From Melampsora larici-populina 98AG31 (Eukaryota > Basidiomycota > Pucciniomycetes > Pucciniales > Melampsoraceae), in assembly GCF_000204055.1 (NCBI RefSeq), contig NW_006768768.1, positions 1,404,322 through 1,468,321 of the forward strand: 64,000 nucleotides of DNA. Reading direction: 5' to 3'. Under the pieces are notes generated by a model that was not told the DNA's origin, ran no database searches, and was given only the letters and a program-made list of their open reading frames with translations. The first letter of the stretch is position 1, and each line of letters starts with the position of its first letter. Positions 43,985 to 54,300 of the stretch are shown here, piece after piece. The translations under genes and the position numbers were made by a program.

Positions 43985-46313
43985 TTATGCGGGTGAGTAC
44001 ATTCTAAAACATGAACAAATTGATGATTGATGAGAGTTTGTCAAAACATATTTCAGTCGAAGAAGGCACTTACATTCCATATTGTAGTACCATTCGATCC
44101 ACATGAGGGCGTCATGTGGGTCTGAGGCTATGCAAAGGGCCTCGACAGCGTCTCGATGAACGGTGGCACGAATCATGGCCAAGAGGACTTTGTCCAAAAT
44201 CCAATCGAAAAGGGTGTGGACTTCCGAGCGAGGTTCATCCAAGTAATTGCGAGTGCACCTCGCCTCGAACCAAACATTCTCGTTCAAAGTGTCTACCCAA
44301 TCATCATAATTCGAGCCATCCTTTTTCAATCGAGTAGTCATGGTCGCATACATCCTCATTTCACCCATTTCTAATAAACGGAGCAATTGATCCTCGCGGC
44401 GAAGATCTTGACCGAGATCGCGTGCCTCTTCTATAGCTTGAATGAGTTTACGAGAGATGAAAGGTTGTTTGATTTTAACTGGGTTAATGGGATAGCCCAT
44501 GATGTTTGATCGCAAATATGATTGAACAGAATGGGAGATGGGCTGAATGTCAAGGACTTTCCCAATGGTCTTTATTAACATTGAGACAATCTCCCTCCTC
44601 TCAATGAGATCCCGGAGGTCATGTCGATGTGCATGAGGCTCATGGCACTACAAGAAAGATAATATTTTCTGGGCAGAAAATTAAATTATTGATACACAAA
44701 AATATTGAGAGGCCAGGAGGAGAGCAAAAGATGAATAAAAATATGCATCTTGTTCCCTGCGTTGAGAGCTTCACTCTGCATATTTTTCCGTATTTTTACA
44801 GTCCATATTGATAAGTGTACTAACAATAAACCTTCACAATCATCCAATTACAACCTGTAACAAGCACTGAAATTTGGCTCATTAGTGTTTAGAGAAACTT
44901 TTGATTTCTGAAAATACTCATAACTTTTTCAATTCCGGTCCAAAACGCTCGATTTTGGGTGCATTGGTAAGCTGGAATTGTCCTCCAAATAGTTCATAAT
45001 GGGACCACACAGCATGCTGGTCTGCTAGAAAAGATGAAGTCTGATTTATGCATTTGTACATACAGATCTATAGAATGATTACCATACTAGCTACATAGTT
45101 CTTGATCTTATGAAAGTTCGAGAGGAAGAGTTCAGCTTTCTAATGCACTTAAAATCGAGTGTTTTGAGGCAGATTTGACAAAGTTATAGGCGTTTTCAGA
45201 AATCACAAGTTTCTCTAAACACTAATGAGCCAAATTTCAGTGCTTGTTACAGGTTGTAATTGGATGATTATGAAGGTTTATTGTTAGTACACTTATCAAT
45301 ACGGACTGTAAAAATATGGAAAAATATGGAGAGTGAAGCTCTCACCGCAGGGAACAAGATGCATATTTATATTTATTTTTTGCCCTTCTCCTGGCCTCTC
45401 AATATTTTTGTGTATCAATAATTTAATTTTCTGCCCAGAAAATATTATATTTTGTGTAGTGTGGTTAGGATATCCTAATCAATATCCTTTGAACTCAGAT
45501 ATCGCTTCATATCAAAAGGAAGCATATTGGGACAATCATGCAAACAGTCATCATGAGGTCAATATGCCAGATACCATATCCGCATAGTTTCATTACAATC
45601 CTGAAGGCCCCAAATACTGCCTGTCCAAATCTACGTGGCTTTGGTAGAACATATGAGCATATACCATCATTCGAGCCGCAGTCCCAGGCGATATACCCCA
45701 AGTTTTCATAACATCCTTGTTCACATATTCCTGGAATAAAAATAAGTCAAATTGATTGACACCCTTCTCCTTCAGGATGGGAATCACTCTGGCGATTTCA
45801 TCGGGTTCCACACGGGCAAATCAAAGATAATCTTCAAGGGTGGTCGCATCCATGATCATACAAAGAGCCGGAAAGATCACAAAACTACCGTCGACAGGGA
45901 ACTCTAATGGACAGAGTACTTTGTCAACATACTGGTCCTACATAACGCTGAAGTAGAAAGTGAACATACCTAAGACCGGGCGTTCCGGAAGGGTGACCTC
46001 CGGCGTAGGCCTGTTAGAACCGGTGCTAATTGCACGATAGCTTGGTGTGGGTGTATCCCAAACTTCAGTATCGCCATGGAATTGATCTCCAATTGATTCA
46101 CTTTTGACTTTTGTTTGTTCCACCTCGGCATCGATCTTGTCAGAGGTGTTCCTCTTTGAACCCGACTCCCTAAATCACAACAAAGCAATAAGCATAAGGG
46201 AAATAAACACGACGCAAGGAGACTTACGAGGTCTTTTGAACCTTGCGAACACCAGATAAATGTCCCCGAGTGCTGCTTCTTGTGGCGTATCGGCTTTGTT
46301 TTTGGTTGGTCAT
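43985..46313 (-). pseudogene. Gag-like retroelement gene, interrupted and decayed
   Basis: On the minus strand, exon-like blocks begin at 46313 (MTNQKQSRYATRSSTRGHL, ending at a GTAAGT donor). They continue at ~46172-45970 (KSESIGDQFHGDTEVWDTPT) and at ~45840-45593, whose first part DATTLEDYL is followed by a TGA before FARVEPDEIARVIPILKE. The last block runs 44645-44073 and contains LKKDGSNYDDWVDTLNENVW, which resembles the N-terminal part of Ty1/copia Gag proteins. An 816-bp CACTA-type element (44646-45461) sits between the last two blocks. The stop codon and insertion make a full product unlikely. The retroelement origin is inference from the GSNYDDW block. Confidence 0.5.
44646..45461. 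mobile_element. 816-bp non-autonomous CACTA element, TGG target duplication
   Basis: It starts CACTACAAGAAAG and ends with its complement ...TGTAGTG, the hallmark ends of CACTA (CMC) transposons. The inverted arms extend about 260 bp per side with high identity (for example AATTTGGCTCATTAGTGTTT and its complement on the other side). TGG at 44643-44645 and 45462-45464 is a 3-bp target duplication, as expected. The centre has no coding frame. It would depend on a CACTA-type transposase elsewhere. Confidence 0.92.
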
Positions 46314-46587
46314 TGTCAAAATCAAGTTTTCAAGATATGATGAAATGAGTCCTTTGACAGTCGAAAGGTCTTGAACGAACAAACTGGCGAATTTCAAAAT
46401 CATTCTCATAAGACCTCGTGGGGCGAAGAGATGCAAAAGACTTTGCGTGGCCCGACTGCAGCTGCTTTTAAGATTGAAAAATCGACCTTTGCAGTTTTTC
46501 AAACAAAATCCACCCACCTTTGAGCGGAATCAAGAGCCTGGTGTCTTATAACTCACTCTTGGCTTGTTGTCCTATTGATCTGCTGCA

Positions 46588-48798
46588 ATGATGTCGGATT
46601 CATCTTTTAGTATGTGTAAGTCTTTCTCTTTATGTTTTATTTTTATTTCTCTTGCTGAATATTTTTCAGCTGGACCATTTGACTCTCAAGGTGGTGGCGA
46701 TGGATTCCAATCACCTTCAACCCTTACAAGATTCAACAGCCTCGGTGGTGCGAGTCACTCAAACGGTGAGTTGATATCTTGCGTATCTAATCACTCCATA
46801 AACTCCCTTTTAGGCTAATTTCTTGCTTCCTCTTTCCGAGCTGGACCATTTGACTCTCAAGGGGGTGGCGGTGGATTATCAAGCCTTCAAAGATTCAACA
46901 GCCAGGGAGGTGTGAGGAACCCAAACAGTGAGTCTGAAAATACCTTACCTAACTCATCAACATAAACCCCCAATCAATTTCTACGCCGTTTGTACCATCC
47001 AGCCGAAAGGACCACGCGCGAAAGCAACTGCGGAGATCTTACTAACGGCCACCGAGGCCGAGACCACCGGTCTGTTTCTCCGAGTCGACGAGGCAGCTTT
47101 TGCAGGGAGGATAGTTCTTGCCAATCCCTCGGCCATATCGCAACAGGACACGGCGGCGGACGCCATCAGTCGCAGCGCCCAGACGATCGGACTGACGATT
47201 TGCCATTGGTTTTTGCTGAGCCTCTAGTCGGTGAGAGCTTGATTGTATTCAACGCCATGGCCGATCATTATGGTTTAGATGACAAACACCGGACCTTTGC
47301 GTTGGCCCATGCTGAGGTACGTCACACTCTCAGATTCTCTTTGTTTCATATTATTTAAACTCAAGCTTTGGCTGAATTTTTTCGCGAAAGGTCTTTGGCG
47401 AAAACAGCCAACATTTCGCAGGAGCAACCTTTCAATCAATGCTCCTAATGGAAATTTCCCGCCTTCATAACAAGATTGACACGCTGGCCAACCGACTCGC
47501 TACGGGGACCAGCGGCGCATCTGCACCCGGGCCCATTGCAGCACAGGAACAAGGCGCAGGAGAGGAGCAACAGGTTGCACTTCCTGCTTCTAACCCTACC
47601 GAGATGGCCTACGGGAATTGGAAGTCAAGCCCAAAGCTTGTGGTAAGACTCCTTTCTGCTTACACTTACAACAGGTGATCTGACTCGGTTTGTTATGGCC
47701 AATAGGGTTTGATCAACCCCATGGCGCTTAAATTCCTATGGTCACCGCTCCTGGAGGCATACACAGCGGTTAGCAACAAAGCCGAAGGATATCTCCCAAA
47801 CTCGTTGTTTAATATGATCAAGGTCAGTAATTTATTGATTTATCATTCTGCAGCAACTCTGAATCGAGTAACCCCAGTAGAAAACTGTTGCCAAGGAAAC
47901 CATCGCTTTTAAGGCCCAGTACCTGCCTGCCAACCGCCAAGGTGTCGAGCACGCCACCGATACCCAATCTTATGCTACAGCCCTCAGAGACGCTGGGAAG
48001 CATGGTCGAGAAAAGCTACACAATGTTGTGAGTCACATCGTTCAGGGACTTGTAGGTTAACTCGCTCACGCTCACGTTGTCAAACTCCAGCTTTTATCTG
48101 GTATACATGATGCTAAATCCAAGGAGGTTGTCGGCACCCCAGTCCCCTGCATCAAAAAATTGGTTAAAAAAGTCAGTTCAATTTCAATATTCATGAATTA
48201 TTCTCACAATGAACCGAATCGGATTTGTCATGATATAGGTCGCTGTTAGATGTGGAACCGTTGGGGAAGAGGCCGACTTGGAAGCTGTGTGGGCAGCCAC
48301 TGATCAAGCCACACGGGCACGAATAGCGTACATGGTGGGTATTGATGATTTCTCGTCAATTGGTACACCTCGCTTACACAAATGATTTTGCTCAGCGTCG
48401 GGAAGCCGCACGGATCATTGTTAAAGGCCCCAAAGGAAGTGAATCCGTGTGGGCCAATATTGATACGCAGCTTGCGCTCCTGCGCGCGCGACGTGATGAA
48501 AACTATGCTGCCGCGTAAGTCTACAGCTCAGCATGTATCTATTCTATCAGAACCTTGTAATGACAGCGATTCGTCCCACGGTAGCTTTTATGAGCTAGTT
48601 TTCAAGGAGGATAAAAAGTATTTTCCCGGGACCGTCTGGTTCAAAACTATCAAAGCCGAACAGCGTGCTCAGGACAAGGCCCTTGACTTCCCTTCCGAAG
48701 AGGCCATCCTGGAACGTATGGCGCAAGAGGCTGCGCGGCGTGCCGGCAATCCTGGATCCAGCAACACCGGAAACCAAGTAACAACAAACATTCAATAA
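46588..48798 (+). CDS. Open 11-exon gene in transposon nest, unknown function
   Basis: Eleven exons (46588-46609, 46670-46765, 46841-46927, 47003-47316, 47391-47642, 47706-47822, 47881-48027, 48091-48171, 48239-48334, 48396-48514, 48567-48798) join in phase to 1563 nt, 520 residues, without a stop. Exons 2 and 3 are a tandem duplication (both begin GPFDSQGGG and contain RFNS). Exon 4 is Arg/Ser-rich (DHRSVSPSRRGS), exon 5 opens with VFGENSQHFAGATFQSM and a coiled-coil-like EISRLHNKIDTLANRL. The C-terminal third is charged and helical (YFPGTVWFKTIKAEQRAQDK). I recognise no catalytic domain. Being amid transposons and having a basic, coiled-coil make-up, it could be an accessory DNA-binding protein of one of them, but it could also be a domesticated or ordinary gene. 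Confidence 0.65.
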
Positions 48799-48929
48799 TA
48801 TATTGAATTATGTACAATTGAATAATTGTGTATCTATGATGTATATTACAAAACTTTACATCTATATACAATTGTTCAACTACCCGGAATGTTGTCGCTA
48901 AATTCTTCTCCTTTGTCCTTTTGCTGAAA

Positions 48930-49330
48930 TTTAATGACTGTGTTTTGCTGTATTGCTGCATGTGCCCGACCTGAGCTGGTTTCTCCCGTGAGCCCAAATT
49001 GCCCCAATGAAGTCGGGTCCCTATCCGTCGCAGAGGTCCAAGGTAGCAAGCCAGTCGGATCGAGCGGCTCACCGACCCGTTTGCTGCCCCCAACCAGGGC
49101 AGCTTGCCACGCCGCTTGCAGGCGGAAGCCTTGTTCGGCCGTCTTGAGGCGGAATGCAGCTTGCCACCCGTCGTCAAGATGCCATCCGCCAGGCCGGCTT
49201 CTCACGCGGCTCGCAGGCGGCGTACCTGAGCGCCGCCTGGAGGCCGCCTGCCTGCACGGAAGAGTTTACGGCCTCCAGGCGGCATTGATCGACCGTCTGT
49301 AGGCCGCCGTGGCGCCTCTCTGGTGTAATA
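48930..49330. other. GC-rich region with GCCGCCTG/CAGGCGG repeats
   Basis: Like 39210-39560 this segment is strongly GC-rich and repeats CAGGCGG/CCGCCTG-type words in both orientations (for example CTCGCAGGCGGCGTACCTGA near 49208, and CTCCAGGCGGC near 49273). No gene is supported; several frames are open on both strands because of composition. It may be the right-hand counterpart of the left GC-rich region. Confidence 0.5.
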
Positions 49331-49608
49331 GAGGTCAAGCATGTACTTTTAAAGATGATAAGATAAGATAGACACCAGGTAAAGAGCAAATAAGACGAAG
49401 ATGAGATCATGAGTCAATGATAAACAGGAGAATAGGCCTGAGATATATGTAGAGAGCAATGAAGATGAAAATTTAAAAGGGATGCAGCTCAAATCAATAT
49501 GTTCCTGACATGGCCAGTATGTAAAGAGCTGTTTATTGTTCTGATATGCTTGTCCATAATCAGACATGTAACATATACATGCTTAAGAAGACAGACTGAT
49601 CAGTCTCA

Positions 49609-50094
49609 CACCACGGGAATTATTGAGTTCAAAACCTAATTGAGCGGAATTGTGGTGTCCAAGTCTGTAACTTGTCTCAATTGTGGATCTTGTTCACAAT
49701 TTGTCAACATTAGGTTCACAAGTTTCCCTCAAGCTGTAATTTTGTGGGCTGACAGGTCAAGGACGGGTCAGGCTTCACCCTTCTCAATCCTGACTCCATT
49801 GGATATAAAGATGCCACAGTCATCAAATCTGGATTTGCCAAACATTCTTGGCAGAATGTCTATGGCAAGCGTAAAGAGAGAGGACAGGGAATGTGATATG
49901 AAAGAGATTCAACAGTCTGAAAGGGGCCTTTGTATGTATATGTCTTGTGACAAAGTGTTATCAAAGAACCCTGAGGGAAACTTGTGAACATAATGTGAAT
50001 GTAATGGGAACTAGATCCACAATTGAGACAAGTTGCGGACTCAGACACCACAATTCTGCTCAATTGGGGTTTGAACTTAATAATTCCCGTGGTG
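49609..50094. mobile_element. 486-bp terminal-inverted-repeat element, TCA target duplication
   Basis: The ends start CACCACGGGAATTATT in inverted orientation. The arms extend about 130 bp with a few mismatches (for example AACTTGTCTCAATTGTGGAT on both). TCA flanks both sides (49606-49608 and 50095-50097). The 3-bp duplication and CAC terminus are compatible with the CACTA order, but the sequence differs from the element at 44646. No coding frame. Confidence 0.88.
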
Positions 50095-50795
50095 TCACTA
50101 CAGCCGTTCCAAGAAAGGTTGACAACTTTTTTTTGGAGAAAGTTGTCTCCGCAGCGGCTAAAACCAAAGACAAAACTTGATTACAGGTTTATTATTTCCT
50201 GTATTCTTCCAATTAGCGGAGAGACAAAATCAAGTGAGGGACAAAACCCGGGTTTTGCACATTGGCGAGATTTCCAAAAAAATCAATCTTTGTTGGAACA
50301 GCTGTATACTGAACATGTTTGATGTGGTAATGTGCTCTCAATCCAAGGTACCCCTGATCCACTGGTTTGACAATGACAGTGGCGCCAATCTCTCAACTTT
50401 GAAGATTCCCATCATAGACGGCTGGGAAAGGCAAGTTACGAGAATCTAAGATACACCATTGAGGCACAGAGGGGTGGGCTATACAGCTGATAAGCTGTAA
50501 CTTTAAAGAATCAGATACATAGCTCCATTTTGGAACCCGCAACGCTTTGGGTGAAATACATCATGGCTTCTTGGGCAAAAAAAATCGCTTCCAATTCTTT
50601 CAACGTAGATGACCTTGGGATAAGGAGACATGTACAAGTGACTTGAGAATGTCTAATTATACCCTCAAATCTCCTTACACCCTTGCTCTGTCAGCCTATC
50701 CCCTATCACCATTACTTCATGGCTTGAAAATGATACCACATTCAAGCACTGCCAGCATAGATGCCTTGGGTTGAGAAATCTGACGCATCATCAGA

Positions 50796-50937
50796 GGCAA
50801 ATCCTCGGACAGACCTTGTCCGAGGTTTTTGCCCGAGGTATTTTTTTGCCCTGAGAATTACCTCGGATCAAAACCTTGGGAAGCTTCTGTCCGAGGTTTT
50901 GCATCCGGAGACACCTCAGATTTTGTAATCCGAGGTA
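50796..50937. repeat. Cluster of CCGAGGT/ACCTCGG palindromic motifs
   Basis: Within 140 bp the motif CCGAGGT or its complement recurs about six times (CCTCGGACAG, TTGTCCGAGGT, TTGCCCGAGGT, ACCTCGGATC, TGTCCGAGGT, AATCCGAGGT). It lies just left of the large inverted-repeat element and can form several hairpins. Probably a fragment of a small element. Confidence 0.6.
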
Positions 50938-51347
50938 AATATGTTGGTGGTGAAGAGGACCCATGAATGCGCCTATTGGGGTTGGTGACCAAAAAGGTCA
51001 GAATTTGGCCCCAGATTTAACCTATGTTGGTGACCAAAATGGTCAGAATTGGAGGTTTTGGGCATAGGGTTGGTGACGTAAAAGGTCAAAATCTGGGTCA
51101 GATTTTGACTAAATTTGGTCGTTGTGAAGGCAAAATTTTGCCCAAAACCTCGAAATTTGGTCAGTTTTTGATCAAATCAGCGTGAACACAGTCAACGGCC
51201 GTGAACTGAAATCCAAAGAAATCAACGTTAATCACACCAGGACTACCACCGTACCCACTGCTGATTAAAGTTAAAGTTAAAGTTACCACAACACATTGCA
51301 ACATCACTCTATCGCTGTTTCACCGTTCAATCAAATCAACTCCAATC

Positions 51348-54300
51348 ATGCCGTTACTCATTGATGTAATGAAGGAGGCCTTGCGCCTTGTGGAAGAATT
51401 CCCACTCATCACCACAGCTACACACACCGACAAGATATATATAAGTTGTTCTCATCCACCATCTTTACCTGCAGCCGATGCGGAAGAAGGCATTTGGCTG
51501 AGTATCAATAGAAAGCTCGATAGCCTATTTGGTTCCGATACGGGTTGTAGAAATATCTTAAAAGGTCCTGAAGGTGTGGCTTTGGCTATTGAATGGGTCA
51601 ACAAGGCACGCGAACATCCCTCTTGGGATTCGCCAGAAGACAAGAAAAAAAGAATCGATAAAAAAGGGAAGTACGACTCGCCATCGGACTTGTTGGTGAA
51701 GCTCAAGTTTGACAGGATATGTGATAAAGTCAAGGGTAAGCACTACTTTCAATATCACCTTTAAGCGGTAAACCAAAGAAGCGGGGGATCCCCTGAGAAC
51801 GCTCTGAGAATGCTGAGAAACCCCCACCTACCCATGATGTATGGGTTTATACTGCAAATTGTGTATGTAAATTCCCAACCAAATTCTGACAAGCCTTTAA
51901 GACACAAAACGTTTTGGTCATTAAATCTGGTTCTTCTTGTCCTATCTTGTGCAAATAGGTTTTTGTACTGCCTGTCACAACTTTTGACCATTTCCATAAC
52001 ATCATTTTTGGTGATGTCTTCTTTAATTTCTCATTGCTCGCATCATCAATCCCTTTCATTCAAGTTGATTGTGTCACTCACATCCACTTTTTAAACATTT
52101 TGTATGCCGAGTTCTTTGTCAAACTGTTGTTACGACTGCATTTGGGTTGTTTTATGTGTTGAAGGAAATTAGTACGGTTGCTTATTGGATAAAATTTGGC
52201 TGCTCTTGTTGATTATTTTGTAGTATTGATCCTTTCAGTTTCTGGCAATCTGCAAGCAATAGAAATTTGAAAAACGTACACATCACATATGATGCAAATC
52301 AACTGGTTTGCAGTAAGTCGTATACATGTTCCATCATATTATTTACATTCTATTGCATACATAATTGTCTCGCCTCTCTCAGGAAAATTGGATGATTATG
52401 AACATCATAAACGACGCTATCATCACCCCGGCAACGGCGAAGATCGTAAACCACGCCATATGTCTCTCGTTCACAGTCACCTCACCCAACCTTCCCCCTT
52501 CTCGTCTCGTTTGGCCATGGTTTTGTTCAACCAAAGTTGCATTGTTTTCTATCAGGTCTCTATCGTTTCCCAATAACTTGCCAAAGTGATGAGCATTGCA
52601 CTTGAGTTGTGCAGCCATTTTGGATAGCTCATGTGATAGTGCATCCTCATTCAATCAATGATGTATGTATGCTGACGAGATACGAGTTCGTCGAAAATCA
52701 AAAATTGATGCGGTAAATGACTTAAGCTGGAGGATAAGGAAAGCAAGGGCATGTTGTCATTGGCAGTTGAGTATGTGCAAAAGGTCAGGAAAAAATGCCG
52801 CAAAACGAGGCACTTGCCAGCATAATGCTGAGCCTGTGAAAGGTCTCAGGCCCCGAGGGTCCAAGGTGTATCAATAAGGTTTTGGACATAAACTTTCCCG
52901 GTGTAAGCATACATAAGCAACATGTAAGTATGCTTAAACCAAGAGGGTGTATTATCAGATTCTCAGAAAATTCTCATTCTCACATTCTCAGAATTTTTCC
53001 CCCGATTCTTCGGTGCTCCCCCTTTAAGAATCTGTCTGAGTTGACTGACCTCAAATTTATCTATGTTTTATCTATTAGCACTCGGACAACCAGCTCAAAA
53101 GGATTCTCAACCCGCTCCAGCTGCAACTAACCCCTTAATTGGAGTCAAGCGCCGAAATGTTTCAAACCCTACCACCAATCCCATTGCTGTAGTTACTGTC
53201 AAACCTGCCCCAAAGCGACCCCGTCCAGCAGCTAGTGCTAGTACATTGTCTAATGTGATTGTAGACCTCATCTCTTCTGATGATGAGGTCGTGTTTGTTA
53301 GCAGTAATACTAGTCAAAAATCTAGTCTCAATTCAACAAAACCAAAAATTGCCAAACAACGCGATGTCATTTTGCTATGCCCTCTATCAACCCCAAACAA
53401 GCCTTGCATACGTTGTAAAGTTGTACAGATCTTGAAGGGGAAGCTTTTCAGCTGTCACTGCGGTGCAGCTCCAGTTACACTTTGCCGCGGACAAGTTGAA
53501 GGTGCACGAGCCCACTGGAGCAGTGGTAAGCTATTCTCTTACATTTCTTACCATCAATTTTCTATTGAACTTTCACTGATGTGCTTTATGTTATTGCAGG
53601 GGCGTGTAAGGATGCCACATCTGGACTAAGAGGCAACCAGATGTTGACCTCATACTTCAAAAAATACCCGGCTCTTCAACCTGACAACAAGAATCTAGTC
53701 GATACTGTTTGCCCAGGTCTTACAGATGCAACCTGGGTTAGAAAACAAGCTACTGGCACAATCTTGAATTTTCTGGACAACACCTACTCTATCTATTGAG
53801 GGATTCTTTGCCACAAGGTCTGCATGGAACTCTTTGGCAATTTTACTGAGTCGGACCTCAATCCAGCACAAAAATCTCAACTGATTGCCACATTGGAAAC
53901 TTGATGCACTTGGGTGGTCAAGCGAAATGGTGACCGCAATGCCATTCACTCGAAACAATGTCTGGAGGTTTTTCAGCGCCACCGAAGAGAACCTATACGG
54001 CCTTGCCAGCCATGCCTCGAGTTAAAACACTGCCGCAGTTTGATTAAAGCTCTCAACCACAAGTATGCCGCAGGAGATGGCATTGAATACACGCCCAACT
54101 ATCTAGTAACTCTTGATAAGTACCAAGCTCTTGTGAAAAAGCACAAGGATCTCAAATTGCTCAACAAATCTCTCGAATCTTCTACCAATGGCTATTTTGG
54201 CAATTTTCTTGACCGCTTGGCAATTGACGCTAGGAGAGGACTATTCAAGAACCGTGAAGTGGTTAGAGGTTTGATCATGGGATGTTCTATTCGCGCTGAG

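Noticed and set aside
49174..49410. Frames across the second GC-rich island
   Set aside because: Same compositional artefact, with open frames in several phases and no domain.
51764..53028. CTTTAAG as an 8-bp hAT-type target duplication of the nested insert
   Set aside because: The left copy is about 15 bp outside the inverted end, so it does not directly flank the element as a target duplication should.
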